From Vandiemenella viatica (lineage: Eukaryota > Arthropoda > Insecta > Orthoptera > Morabidae), in NCBI GenBank assembly GCA_031002005.1, contig CM061918.1:45606047-45670046 (forward strand): 64,000 nt of DNA, read 5' to 3'. Both the position numbers and the translations under genes were made by a program. Below the pieces are notes generated by a model. The model saw nothing but the letters and a program-made list of their open reading frames with translations, did no database searches and was not told the origin of the DNA. Below, one piece after another: positions 22,574-33,856 of the stretch. Each line of letters opens with the position of its first letter. Position 1 is the first letter of the stretch.

Positions 22574-24434
22574 CATTCAAAACTTATTATCATATTTTAT
22601 CTATTCTAATAGAACCGCTTGCCAAAGTTTAAGATTCCTGGGACATCAAAACACGAAAATAAACATATTGAAATTTTTAGACACATTGTCAGGGACATAA
22701 CCAATACTGTGGTTGAAGTATTGATTCTATCACCTGAATAACATCCAATTTACTTTCAGTTCTGTCGAAAAATAAACTGTTCAAACTGTTAAACCATGGA
22801 AAAGCCTGGATGAATCAACTGTAATTAATTATGGCCACCACTTTCCTAATTACCTTCAGGAAATGAAATGTATATGAGTACTAACAAGAAAAAGAGAAGC
22901 ACAGTTCAGGTTGAAATTTCACTATATTCTTCAAAGTCACATTATAAATCACTTTTACAGTTGAAATTGGATGTCGGACAAATCATTTCTTAAATTGCAA
23001 GTAATGAAGAGGAATAAAACTGACTGACCCCTGTTAAAACAAATTTCAAAGTCTCATTTTAAAATCCACAAGTCACACGTTCAAAATGTTCATGATGTCT
23101 GCCAAACAGTATGGTGGTTCGGACTACTTCCTGGACTACCCAGAATGTCTCAGGTGGCAAAATTCGGCTCCACACAGCATGAAAACTGCTCCAATGACTT
23201 TCAACCAAATGTGGCAGCCTCAAGACAGTAATTCCTTATATATCCTCGGGCCTAAGACACCTGTAGCTATCCACTTCTAAACATAGTTCAGAAAAATTCT
23301 GTAACTTCAAGTGTTCTAAATTTTACAGTGTATTGTGTTCTGCCTGTTGATTGATTTAGTTTATCATAACTATCCCTCTAAAATTACTCAGTTTGCTGTA
23401 AATAAATCAAATGTGTACCGTGCAGCGATACCGTTTTTCGTGACATCGTGTTCCAAGTTTTTATGACTTCTTTAGTTTCAGACTTTAAAACTTATGTCAC
23501 TGGGTTCTATGATTTCTCCAGTTTCCAGAATGGTTTATATTTTTTCTGAAAGTTGTATATTTTAAAAGTTATCGACCTCGCAAAAATTGTGGTGTTGTAT
23601 CGGGAAGTCGCCATTTGTCTAAACTAACTATTTTGTCAAAATTACTGTTGAAAGAGTGTTTATTTTGAGGAATGATCTGCGGCACAGCCTCCAGCTTTAT
23701 TCATTCCACATTTTGAAAGTGATTTTGTTTACTGATGTGTGTTAAATCGTGTACAATTCGAATCTGTAGTTGTCAGCATTTTTCCCCACTGTATAATTAC
23801 ATTAAAACTGATTTAGTGCCAGTTTGACTGTGTGGAATGCTTGAAAAGTTTTACATGTTGTGCAGTGTTTGTTGTTATTACATAAAAATTACATGTTGGT
23901 TCCCAAAATTACTGAAAACATGACGTTAGGCAGTGTTGAAAATGTGAGTTTATCGAACTTTCAAAATCATGTATTCTTTACTTTTTCTTGCCTGAAACTG
24001 TTGATTTATTGTAAATTTCTTTCTCCCAGTTTGTTATTATTATAAACAATTTTTATTGCATCAAAAAGGGTTGAAAAATAACGATATGGTCTCGTAATAA
24101 AAATCAAGTGTTTACAAGCTGAACTATTGAGGATTGCAATGATTTAGGTGAGTTTAAAGGTTACTTTTTATCATTAACTGTCAATTTAGAGCTGGTATTC
24201 CATGTTGAATTAGTTTTTAGATTTTAAATCAGGCTGTGTGGGACTATGGGCTGCAGTATCAGATTCTGTATGATTCCCATCCCCCATATCCTGTAGTGAC
24301 GAGGTTTAGAATTTAACAAACTCTGAGATGCTTACATCATCCATCATCATGCAACTAATTCACTCTATTGTTGTTGAAGGGATATAAATCTGACAATTTC
24401 AACATTCATTGTGTGTACAACTTTACATGTGTAT
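22571..24434. other. Intron between ankyrin exons C and D, nothing recognised
   Basis: Nearly 1.9 kb without a recognisable protein family or repeat. The frames at 23,086-23,280 and 23,860-24,045 have no motif. It could contain decayed transposon DNA that I cannot identify by eye. Confidence 0.45.
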
Positions 24435-24755
24435 CCGTGTTTCTTGGCTGTCCAGGTGACACCGAGTAATGATGTGCGCAGCCAATGTTTCGACCATCCT
24501 CCTGCAGTGTTCATCTAGGGCAGTACTGCGTCTTCTGTCGGCATGTGGTGCTGTTATATAGCCATGGTCCCTGACGCATCTAGAGAATTCACAGGCCACA
24601 GTTACATAACAGCACCACACACTGATAGACACAGTTCTGCCCTAGCAGAAGACAGCAACAGGATAGTCAAAATGATGGCTGCACAAATTGTGACACGGCG
24701 TCACCCAGACAGACTCTGGCCACGGAAGCCTACGATTATATGTCTATCAGTGTTT
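24435..24755. repeat. Inverted pair of PLE family-1 tails
   Basis: The left arm (about 24,440-24,560) reads 'ttggctgtccaggtgacacc', then 'gtttcgaccatcctcctgcag', then 'gtggtgctgttatatag'. The right arm (about 24,590-24,750) is its imperfect reverse complement. The same tail follows the GIY-YIG frames of the PLEs at 37.3-39.4 kb, where it reads 'ttggctgtccgggtggtgcc'. No endonuclease remains here. On the minus strand the left arm shows a GATGAAC...GTCGAAAC order resembling an eroded hammerhead core. Confidence 0.65.
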
Positions 24756-24819
24756 TGACACTGGACTAGCCATCAGTGGTTATTCTCCATTCCAAACATT
24801 TAACATATTTAAATTAAGG

Positions 24820-24905
24820 AAGGATAGGGAAATTCAACCCAACACTTACCATATAAGATCACAGCTGTGTACAATGAACACCAAAAAGATGAACGTGTTA
24901 AACAC
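24820..24905 (+). repeat. Half of a foldback-family element
   Basis: The string 'aaggaaggatagggaaattc', then 'caacacttaccata', then 'aacaccaaaaagatgaacg' parallels the left arm at 50,293-50,370 ('aaggaaggataaggaattac', 'caacgcttaccaca', 'aacacaaaaaagaac'). Only one arm is evident here. Confidence 0.5.
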
Positions 24906-25354
24906 AATATTTCAGTGTTGAACCTTACTTTTGTAAGTAAGTGATACGAGATCAGATGTGATCACACTGACCCACTTAATGACTGTTATTCTTTCAACTG
25001 GTAATACAATGGTATTACATAGAAGGTAATGGCATATGGATTGTTGAAGATTTAATATCAGGTAGAAACTTATTAATGGACAAAATAAAGTGAGAACAAG
25101 TAAAGAAATATAAGGTATAGAATTAAGCATAAATTATTAAATGTACAACGGAATATTTTGAGAAGGAGCAAACCGATTAATATCATGAGAAGGAAAATAC
25201 ATGTACTTTTTCCATCACAGCTAGGATTCATTAGGAATCGACTTTGTGCCCACTCTTGTATGTCATCTGTCTTGACACCACTCCTACAGAATTATTTACT
25301 CCACACCCCTGGACATTGCTTTATGCCATTGATATCATGGTCCCCTGCAAGTCT
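24906..25354. other. Intron sequence, nothing recognised
   Basis: No supported feature between the foldback half and the LINE remnant. Short open frames lack motifs. Confidence 0.4.
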
Positions 25355-26060
25355 CATCAAGAATTGGAACAACAAATCTAACAAACTTCTATCAACAAAC
25401 TTGGCATGCAACTTAATGTATGGAAGACTGAGTACATGGAATGTAGAGTTACAAGTGATTGATCTGTTAATATCGACAGTGTTGAACTTTGTAAGTCATC
25501 TGACTTCAAGTACTGGGGTACAGTAATCTATTCAGATGGTCAGATGCTCCCAGATGCCCGAAACAGAGTCGTTACATCCTGAATAAAGTGTTGTCAGATC
25601 ACAGGTGTCATTTTTGACTGAAAGGTGCCATTGTACCTTAAATCAAAGATTTAGAGAACCATTGTTTTACCAGTAGCACTGTATGGAATCAAATGTTGAC
25701 CAATAGTGAAACAACCAAAACAACAGCTGCATGTCATGGAAACGAAGAGATTCGCTGGCCACAGGGACTTACTAGACTGGAAAACATCAGGAATGATAAA
25801 GATCAGGCAGATTTTGTGTGGCTCCGATTTCTGAAAAAACACAAGTGGGTCGTCTAATATACCACGACCATGTACTATGCGGCAACAACACTTCAGCTGT
25901 GAGAACAGCACTCGGTATAAGTCCGTAGCACTGAAGACCATAAGGGAGACCCAGGAAGCACTGGCTGGATGCCTAGTGGTAGGACAAGCAAATAGTCAAT
26001 GCCTCAAATGAAGAAGTTCAGTAAAGCAGACCCTGCAATGTCGGTTAAATACTAGAAAAG
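25355..26060 (+). pseudogene. LINE ORF2 C-terminal remnant, second LINE family
   Basis: Across shifting frames the plus strand reads FKYWGTVIYSDGQMLPDARNR, then ITGVIFD and KVPLYLKSKI, then TIVLPVALYGIKC, and finally RETQEALAGCL. That order (Y-L-G-S-x-I-x-x-D-G, W-x-x-x-T-G-V-I-x-D, L-K-S-K-I-Y-R-T, L-Y-G-x-E-x-W, R-P-R-G-R-P) is the post-polymerase domain of arthropod LINEs. There are many stops and the polymerase core upstream is not visible. It is a different family from 19.6-22 kb because spacing and motifs differ. Confidence 0.72.
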
Positions 26061-26925
26061 AAGAAGGTGTAGATACATGTGGTTGAAATCCATCCATTGG
26101 AGCATGTAACTAGGTAATGCTCTGATGTCACTAGCCAGTCTGGCTGGTGCCTTCAACCAATAGGTTGTTGTCACATTTTGAAGACAAAATCTGGTATTTT
26201 AAGAAAGTGGGGTAGCCCAGTGTTTCTGGTTTTTGTCCATGACAGCCCATATGACAGAAAGAGTATATCAGAGCTGTAAGGTAAGGTTGGTTCTACAATT
26301 TATAGTTTTGTTAAGAATAAAGCAAGGATTAATTACCACTCTTCATGTACCATTAGCCGAGAAAGTATAAAAAGACTTCCCGACTTAGGTATGCTCTCAA
26401 AATGCCATGCAAATTTTGAATATGTCAGCATGTCATTCAACAGCATAAAGCAGTGTCTTTTATAAAAGTACATTGTCAGTACAGAAAGTCACTGAGCTAC
26501 AGCTGATCCAATCCTAATGATTATCTCTTTCTTCTGTTAAATTTTACTCGATCTCTTGTTTTTAATGTTCTAAGTAATCAAATATATTTCTGTTAAATAT
26601 GGTGATAAGCCTTTAAGTCAGTATAACAAAAATGTAGTGAGACTAGTAGTTTGTATAAGAAGCTTGTTTTATGAAGCATGTTGAGCATATTTGTGAATAT
26701 TCATACATTGCCTCAGAATAAAACAGGAATTCAAATATAAAATTTTAGTGCAATGCTCCCCTCATCTTTTCATTCTACTTATTTCTGGAAGTGTGTCAAG
26801 GCTCTAGAATAAGGAATCTTCAGTAATGAAATCCATTAACAGAAATTGACACACATGATGGAAATAAAAGATATTTATAGTGAAGGCATAAGTGAGGTTA
26901 AACTTAATAGCACAAATAATTATCA
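26061..26925. other. Intron sequence, nothing recognised
   Basis: AT-rich DNA between the LINE remnant and the Helitron. I see no protein family or clear repeat. Confidence 0.45.
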
Positions 26926-26959
26926 TCTATATAAATAAAAAATTAAATGCTGTTCTTTG

Positions 26960-27350
26960 GTAACCACATCACATGAGAATGACTGGACTGATTTGGGATT
27001 TTTGTTTGTTTGTAGTAGTTCAAATAAGGCTTTTAGAGAAAGAAAAATTATAAAAGTTGTGTGGAAAATTGGAAAATTTGGGAGAAACTATAAGTGCTTT
27101 TTCGAAGTACCCATTTGGCTAATTTTTTTAAATGTTTGTAATAGTCCGAACAAGGTTTTAAGAGAAATAAAACATGGAAAATTGTGTGGAAAGTTGGAAA
27201 ATTTGGGAGCACCAGAATGTTTTTTTTTATGGACCAATTTGGATATTTTTTTTAAAGTGTTTGCAATTGTCTGAATAAGGTTTTTAGAGAAAGAAACATG
27301 GGAAACGTTGCTGAGAAAATTCAAGAAAAACTGAAAGTGATTTTTTTCTA
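26960..27350 (+). repeat. Three ~110 bp subrepeats in Helitron 5' region
   Basis: Each unit contains 'tttgggattt' or 'tttggctaattttttt', then 'tagt(t/c)c(a/g)aa(t/c)aagg', then 'ttttagaga(a)agaaa', then 'gtgtggaaa(a)ttgg', then 'aaatttggga'. The units begin near 26,985, 27,112 and 27,234 and are imperfect. They create spurious open frames on both strands. Confidence 0.7.
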
Positions 27351-27599
27351 TGGGATTTTTGTATGAACTCAAGATCATAACTTATAATTTGAATGATGGA
27401 TATGTGTTAAAAAAAAAAAGGGTTGCCCCTCAGTGGAAATAACTCAACTGAATGGTTCACATTGTAAAAAAAGTGGTAGATCTGGAGAAAAATCTGTAAA
27501 AATAATTCAGCCTATATTAAAATAAAATTACTTTTGCTTTTATTTTTGTGATGTTTCACGATCTGTCCAACAAATGTAGTTATTTTCTTTCTATTCCAT

Positions 27600-28145
27600 T
27601 GATATTATTTGAAGACATGGGCTTGATGATATGGAAAAAGGTATTATTACCTCAATTAGGCATGATAGCACCCAATTGTCTGATGCACGACACATAAGAG
27701 TTGTAATGCAAAAAAACAATATGATTGTGATGCATTGCAAGAATCAGTTCATATGAATGTTCTGCTGTTGAACTGGCAACTAAAATATGCATACAGCACT
27801 CTCATGAATAATGGAACAAGAGGGATTTTCTTCTTGGATGCTCCTGGTGGGACTGAACAAACTTTTTTAATCTCATTGATTTTGGTAATGATTAGCTCGC
27901 AGAATGAAAATGCACTTGCCGCTGCTTTACGTTGTTGGAAGGTGGTCAAACAGTGCATTCAGCATTCAAGTTGCCATTGAATATGCAAATCAATGAATCT
28001 CCAAAGTTCAAAAACTGTGCAATGGCCAAAGTTTTTTGCACTGGTCATTTTGGATGAATATACGATGGCACATAAAAAGTCTTTGGGGGCATTAGACCAA
28101 ACAATGCAAGATCTATGAGACAATCAAAACTGGTTTGGTGGAGCG
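27600..28145 (+). pseudogene. Helitron Pif1-like helicase fragment
   Basis: The frame contains MNVLLLNWQLKYAYSTLMN, then GIFFLDAPGGTEQTFLISL, the helicase Walker A region, but with G-G-T-E-Q-T in place of G-G-T-G-K-T, so the ATP-binding lysine is lost. Another frame reads LPLNMQINESPKFKNCAMAK, and a third reads LVILDEYTMAHKKSLGALD, the Walker B D-E motif. The order is that of Helitron helicases, which unwind DNA during rolling-circle transposition. The frameshifts and the lost lysine make it non-functional. A mirror copy starts in the right palindrome arm at 48,809. Confidence 0.85.
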
Positions 28146-28439
28146 ATGCTTAAAATCAAAATGTAATAAAACATTTTGAGATTAATTGAGATTTCAAATT
28201 TAATGGAAGGAAATAAACCATTTGCTTAACATGAAATTCTGACTTATTTGATTGTGACTTAAATTTTGGAACAAAACCACATGGTTCCAAGTCAATGACA
28301 TTCCAGGAACATCACGTTTCCAGCATTTCAGTGGCATACTGTTGATAGATGGGTGTGTAGGGAAATTGCCACCGGAGCCTGTGCTCCATTGCAATTAAAT
28401 TAAATTTTTAAAAAAATAGAATTCATCTCAAATGTAAAA

Positions 28440-28780
28440 TTTCCCATTGGTATTCATCTGAATGTACCAGATGTGAAGAGCACCGCAGTTGCGGCGGTGT
28501 CCCAATCTTCCCCTCGGACCTTGAAAATCCGGGAGAGGGCCACGTGGAAAAAAAATATATATATATATTAAAAAAAAGGCCATCCTGATCTGGGTTTTCC
28601 ATGGTTTCCCCAGATCGCTCCAGGCGAATGCTGGGATGGTTCCTCACAATAGCCCATGGGCGCCACCTGCCATATCCCGTATATCCCTTCCAAACCATTA
28701 CCTTTCCTGATAGGTGCAATGCACCCTCCGCCAAACACTTTTAGTGAATCGCGGAGTAATAGTAATAGTAATAGTAATGT
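28440..28780 (+). repeat. Core SINE with (TAATAG)n tail
   Basis: It contains a possible weak B-box-like 'gaccttgaaaatccggg' near 28,517-28,533. The core 'catggtttccccagatcgctc', then 'ggcgaatgctgggatggttc', then 'gcaccctccgcca' follows. It ends in repeated 'taatag' units (28,757-28,776). The core is shared with the split SINE at 11.3/19.3 kb and with the LINE-linked repeat at 54.8 kb. Just upstream, 28,350-28,400 resembles the LINE 3' end '...ccattgcaattaaatt' also present at 36.73 kb. Confidence 0.7.
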
Positions 28781-28930
28781 ACTCCTCCTAAAAATATATT
28801 TTTTTCTCATTTTTACTTTGTTTATACATTTTCAATACGAGACACTTGACAAGGTTAGATCTGATCACAACAATGCCTGCCTAGTGAATATGTATCACAA
28901 AGAAACAAAACTAAAAATAAGGATACGAGA

Positions 28931-29028
28931 ATAAACCACCACTTACCATAGATGATGACAGGATGCTTGTTAGTCTCGTTTTTTTATGTTGATGCTGTCC
29001 ATCATCATCTACGGTAAGCAGTGGTTTA
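28931..29028. repeat. Small hairpin (35-38 bp arms)
   Basis: The left arm 'ataaaccaccacttacc' plus 'atagatgatgacaggatgc' pairs with the right arm 'gatgctgtccatcatcatc' plus 'tacggtaagcagtggttta' across a ~25-base loop. The outer motif resembles the ends of the foldback element at 50.3-50.74 kb. A mirror copy is at 47,583-47,681. Confidence 0.75.
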
Positions 29029-29029
29029 G

Positions 29030-30045
29030 CCTGTACCCAAATTTTTATTTGCAGATATATCTATTTATAAATGAAACTTTTCTTTAAAGTCACTTCCTGT
29101 TTGAGTGATTGTTAGAGACATTGGTAGATACAAAGCAGTGTTTGCTATTTTACTTAAAAAAATTTGCAATTACTGTACCTTTGAAATTTTTATTTGTAAG
29201 CAATAGTCATCATAGATAAACAGTATTATGGTACAAAAGTAGGAAAAAACATTAAAATGGAACAAATATAAATACGGGACTCCTTATGCTGATTTACCAA
29301 GATACAACTACTCATAAGAATACAATATCGCTTAAAATATTTACATAAGAACATTTTGCAATGTTATCTTCACTGTCCAAGAAAGCAATCAAATATACAT
29401 CACAGTTACGCCCAAAGTAACATTGCCTTATTGTCTTCTCAATCAAACATATCACCAAATATCTGACAATTTAATACATGTACCGCACTATGATCATAAT
29501 AATTGGCCCTTCTTTTGCTTCAATGTATTTCATAGTTCAACCAGGAATCCAAAAGTGCAAAAGTCCAGTTCATCCATGAATCAAATTTGCTTCAAATACG
29601 CGAATATCTGAAAACCTAGAAGGAAGTTGAAGACTTACTCTCCAACAGAGAAAGAGATTTTCTTTTCTCCTCTCTTAATTTCTTTCATACCTTGCGTCTG
29701 TCTTAGTTACTCCTTTACCACCATTACCTTTCCCTCAGAATTTTGTTTTTGTTATTAATTATGACTGTGTAACTACCATGACAACGCAAATGCTTTCTAT
29801 AAAGCTGCATTGTTCAAATAAATTTATTAGTACTTCAGCTGATGTATTAAAACAATACATATGAACATTTTATTGTAGTAACAATTAATAATTACTTCTT
29901 ATTCAATAGACTTACATTGTTTTTCCACTTAGCTACTCAGGTGATCATTACAACTTATATATTAGTTAATGTATTAATCATAAGTGGATAAAAATGTAAA
30001 ATATTCTAACTATAATTTTAAACTTTCTGACAAAAAAACACTTAC
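29030..30045. other. Intron between ankyrin exon D and hairpin, nothing recognised
   Basis: AT-rich sequence, duplicated in the right arm at 46,590-47,580. No protein family seen. Being in both arms does not show that it has a function. Confidence 0.5.
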
Positions 30046-30144
30046 TTCCAAGTTGTTATACTGTAAAGCGTAAGAGAGGATTTTCTCACCATAAATATAT
30101 ACTCTCTTAAAATCTGCCCCGGATGCAATAAGGATTTCAAAAAC
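30046..30144 (-). CDS. Ankyrin-repeat exon D (single repeat, left arm)
   Basis: This minus-strand exon of 99 bases has acceptor TGTTTGCAG and donor GTAAGT. It encodes 33 residues starting VFEILIASGADFK and ending ALQYNNLE. The helix and G-A-D turn are kept, while the T-P-L-H position is lost (KILSYA). Splice sites are strong and phase is 0-0. The mirror copy at 46,492-46,589 lost one base. Together with exon E it would form the upstream part of the minus-strand ankyrin unit. Confidence 0.82.
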
Positions 30145-30590
30145 CTGCAAACAGGAGCATTATCAAAACTTAAAAGAAAAATATTCAAACAGCATAAAAG
30201 TATTAAATCTTAGCTTAAAATTTTATTTCACCCACACAAACATCAAATTTTCTTTATTACATGAATCAATGAAATGTAGACAAGAATTTTGAAATGAGGA
30301 ACGGATTCTTTAATGCACATTAATATCCCAATGGCACATTGTTGACATGACAAATGCTTTAAACTTGTTTCATGATGATTCAGGTTCAAGTGCTCACGGG
30401 GTTAGGATAAACAGTTAATCACCTTAACTCCAACCGTGTTACTTATGTGCCATCTGTATAATCGATTGTTCTAAAATCCTTTCGGCGTCACCTTATTTCA
30501 TTTAACCCTAAATGAGGAAAGGTGAGGTTCATACAGTAACAAGAGTCACTGCAGCTAAGTTAAAATTCAAATTTGTAAATGGAGACTTTC
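30145..30590. other. Intron upstream of exon D, nothing recognised
   Basis: AT-rich sequence shared with the right arm (46,050-46,490). It has few differences between arms and no recognised feature. Confidence 0.5.
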
Positions 30591-30599
30591 CCGGCATAT

Positions 30600-31608
30600 T
30601 GATTCAATGAATGCTTCACGGGTGTCCAGCCGGATGGAGTCAACGAATTACAACATTTCAACAACCTGCTCGGTTGTCCTCATCAGGTCTATTTAAGATA
30701 ATTACTTCTCGAAATCACCAACAGACTGGCTTAGCTGCCGCCGAAAATTCGAAGGTTGCGTATCGAGTGTTGCCAGGACACAGGACTTGAGGGTATCGAT
30801 GTTGCGGACTGTGTATGGAGCCAACCGGTCACCCATCTAGGCACTCACCATGCTCAGCATTGCTTAGCCGTCAATTGAGGGTATCGATGTTGCGGACTGC
30901 GCATGGAGCCATAACAGGTTACCCATCCAGGTACTCACCATGCATGAACGTTGCTTAACTTGAAGCCATAAGTGCTGGCAAACTTAATCCACGGTGTCAG
31001 TTTGCATCCATTTGGCCTTGTTGAGAAGATTTCTGTTTTGCAAGATGTAGATCCCTAATAATCGGCCTCCAGGCTTCACTCAAGTACAGTCCGCTATCCC
31101 TATTGATGTTATTATCGTTAAACTGTATTTTAAATGCTTCCTGAATTACTGAGTCCCAGAATGAAGAGGCCCTGGTCAGCACCACCGTTTCATCAAACAC
31201 TATCTTATGCTCTTCATCGAAAGCATGCTCGGCTATTGCGAATTTTTCCACTTGCACCAGTCTCATGTGTCGTTAGTGCTCGGTAATACGTTCAACGATG
31301 GTTCTAATCGTCTGCCTGATATAAACTTTGCCACATTCACAAGGTATGGAATAAGTACCAGGAATTCTTACGCCTAAATCATCCTTCACCGAATGAAGCA
31401 CATCACGTATCTTGGCGGGCTGCTGAAAAATGCTTTTTATGCCAGACTGCACCAAGAGCCTTCCAATCTTTCCAGACGTGTTGCTGGCATATGGCAGAAA
31501 GGCAAGAGTTTCAGGTGGTTCCATTAGTTCAGTCGGTGGTCTTGGTGGCTTCTGGATAAAAGCACGCCCTATCTGTCACTGAGAGTACCCATTCTGTTCA
31601 AAAACCTA
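30600..31608 (-). pseudogene. PLE family 2, 5'-truncated GIY-YIG copy (left arm, minus)
   Basis: Frames on the minus strand (31,524-31,273 and 31,266-30,997) give LAFLPYASNTSGKIGRLLVQS, then GTYSIPCECGKVYIRQTIRTI, then HAFDEEHKIVFDETVVL, and end QQGQMDAN before the 3' tail. This is the endonuclease end of a Penelope-like retroelement. The GIY motif is altered to G-T-Y and YIG to Y-I-R, so this copy is probably dead. The reverse transcriptase is absent (5' truncation at 31,608). It faces the plus-strand copy head to head. The 3' tail runs to about 30,600 and contains a hammerhead-like core. Confidence 0.85.
30645..30695 (-). ncRNA. Hammerhead-ribozyme-like motif, PLE family 2 (left arm, left tail)
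   Basis: Read on the minus strand: CTGATGAG at 30,686-30,679, then a stem GACAACC / GGTTGTT with loop GAGCA, then GAAAT. This is the conserved hammerhead core order (CUGAUGA, stem II, GAAA). Penelope-like elements are known to carry such ribozymes. Stem III would be very short, as in the minimal forms reported from animal retroelements; pairing in stem I is weak by eye. Confidence 0.6.
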
Positions 31609-32790
31609 CTGGATCATTGGCACATAGTGTGTACCACAAACCCACCCACACTGAAGGTTAATTGGGTGCAACCAGTTACCACCACCCAGCACAACGCCAC
31701 TACGTATTGACCACATTGGTAAGCAGGCGAGAGCCATTTCCGATCGTGAGAGCCTACCGTTGGAGTTGAAACATCTAAGGACTGTTTTTGAACAGAATGG
31801 GTACTCTTGGCGACAGATAGAGCATGTTTTATCCAGAAGCCACCAACACTACCGACTGAACTAATGGAACCACCTAAAACTCTTGCCATTCTGCCATATG
31901 CCAGCAACACGTCCGGAAAGATTGGAAGGCTCTTAGTGCAGTCTGGCATAAAAAGCATTTTTCGGCCACCCGCCAAGATACGTGATGTGCTTCGTTTGGT
32001 GAAGGATGATTTAGGCATAAGAATTCCTGGTATTTATTCCATACCTTGTGAATGTGGCAAAGTTTATATGGGGCAGACGATTAGAACCATCCCTGAACGT
32101 ATTACCGAGCACAAACGACACTTGAGACTGATGCAAGTGGAAAAGTCCGCAATAGCCAAGCATGCTTTCGATGAAGAGCATAAGATAGTGTTTGATGAAA
32201 TGGTGGTGCTGGCCAGGGCCTCTTCATTCTGGGACTCAGTAATTTGGGAAGCATTGGAAATACAGCTTAACGATAATAACATCAATAGGGATAGCGGACT
32301 GTACTTGAGTGAAGCCTGGAGGCCGATTATTAGGGATCTACATCTTGCAAAAAAGAAATCTTCTCAACAAGGCCAAATAGATGCAAACATATGCCGTGGA
32401 TTAAGTTCGCCAGCACTTACGGCTTCAAGTTAAGAAACGTTCAGCATGGTGAGTACCTGGATGGTTAACCTGTTATGGCTCCATACGCAGTCCGCAACAT
32501 CGATACCCTCAGTTGACAGCTAAGCAATGCTGAGCATGGTGAGTGCCTGGATGCGTGACCGGTTGGCTCCATACGCATTCCGCAACATCGATACCCTCAA
32601 GTCCTGTGCACTGATTGGGCGTCCTGGCAACCCTCGATACACAACCTTAGAATTTTCGGCGGCAGCTAAGCCAGTCTGTTGGTGATTTCGAGAAGTAATT
32701 ATCCTAAATAGACCTGATGAAGACAACCGAGCAGGTTGTTGAAACGTCGTAATTTGTTGACTCCATCCAGCTGGACACCGTGAAACATTC
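31609..32790 (+). pseudogene. PLE family 2, longer GIY-YIG copy (left arm, plus)
   Basis: The frame 31,807-32,433 (208 residues) has KIGRLLVQSGIKSIF, G-I-Y at residues 75-77, C-E-C-G-K-V-Y-M-G at 81-89 and R-I-T-E-H around 98-102, all in GIY-YIG endonuclease order. Upstream sequence to 31,609 continues the same protein in broken frames (DHWHIVCTTNPPTLKVNWVQP). GIY-YIG nicking starts target-primed reverse transcription in PLEs. The polymerase part is missing, so it is a 5'-truncated insert. It is about 185 bases longer at its 5' side than its partner. The 3' tail with a hammerhead-like core ends near 32,790. Confidence 0.87.
32703..32757 (+). ncRNA. Hammerhead-ribozyme-like motif, PLE family 2 (left arm, right tail)
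   Basis: CTGATGA at 32,713-32,719, stem ACAACC / GGTTGT with loop GAGCA, then GAAACGTC at 32,741-32,748. Core residues are all present, and GAAACGTC is a form expected for a minimal stem III. Activity might need a dimeric fold because stem III is so short. Confidence 0.65.
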
Positions 32791-33856
32791 ATTGAAATTC
32801 TAAGTTTGACTATATTCTCAAAAAAATGGTACAAGTCCAAACAATCGATCGGTTATTGGAAAATCTTCACCAAGTTTGTAAACTGCAAGTTATGAAAAAC
32901 TATCAGACCAGACCAAACCCCGTCGTAGAAATTTAAAAGCAACATTGAAATTATTTTGAACTGTTCCGCTGCACTATAAAGTTTTTAAGATGGCTGCCCG
33001 CATCCTCCTGTTTCACACCAAGCACAGCGCAAACTGACAACCTTCCTGCTCCAATGATAACCAGCAAAAGACACCAAGTTGTTCCCACCAGCCGTATACA
33101 TAGCCTGACCAAAATGTTTATTCATCTGTATATATATATATATATATATATAAAAGTTATATATGACGTCATAACGAAGTTTTAAGTGCGGATATCTTAT
33201 TCTGGTAGCTTTAAAAACCAGGTTGTATAATCTTACCTATAGTTGCTGTATTTTAATTAAAGTAGTGCATGTTACTCAAAAAGGCTTATGGAATTCGGTT
33301 TAGAGGTTACTATTTTATTATTTGACGATTATTTCTTCCACTGACTTTACGTGATGGGCTTGTAATTTTAAAAAGTTTCTGTAACCACGAGGAGACTTTA
33401 ATGCATTTCCTCTGAAAACAATCTTTCAACTGTCTAATTGTGTAAGTCCCTCTAGAATTTTATTATATTATGTAGAAGTCTGTTAAGTTGGCCTAACACT
33501 ACCAGCTGACTTCTAAAATTGCTTCAAACCCGCGGTTTCATGAAATGTAAAGGGTAACTTAATGTGATGGATTACAATACCAGTGTTTTATGCTTTAAAT
33601 GGTTTTAAACTTTTTCCTATGGTTTCTTTAGAACAAGATTTATTAACTTTAGGCTGTTTATTATTATGAAAAACCTTTAAAGTGTCCAAAAGTGTTGCAA
33701 TACAGTGAAATTATGCTGTAAAAAAATATTGCATTTCCTATGATGGTTTTGCTCTACTACGGCTGTATGTTTAAAGCTTGAATTTTATTATTTCAAGTTG
33801 ATTTAGCATCGGTATTAGCCGATTAATTAATATTGTGGCTTTACTTTCCTGTGTAG
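32791..33856. other. Repeat-borne spacer with (TA)n tract
   Basis: No gene seen. A (TA)n tract occupies 33,129-33,152. The whole interval recurs in the right arm (42,820-43,870) and the third copy (60,490-61,690), where the TA tract is longer and mixed with TG. Confidence 0.6.

Larger units (their letters stand above)
26926..28150 (+). mobile_element. Decayed Helitron (rolling-circle transposon)
   Basis: The element starts A|TCTATATAAATAAAAAATT, matching the TC start after an A target base and the opening common to many arthropod Helitrons. The following 'accacatcacatgagaatga' and 'ctgattt' are also typical of those 5' ends. Three ~110-base subrepeats follow (26,960-27,350). From 27,600 the plus strand encodes a Pif1-type helicase in broken frames. 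Rep/HUH nuclease sequence is missing, so this is an internally deleted, dead copy. The 3' end with its hairpin and CTRR was not located. It overlaps the outer end of the palindrome's left arm. Confidence 0.75.

Noticed and set aside
27735..27980. Host Pif1-type DNA helicase gene
   Set aside because: The sequence fits Helitron helicases better, lacks the Walker A lysine, is frameshifted and is preceded by Helitron 5' sequence.
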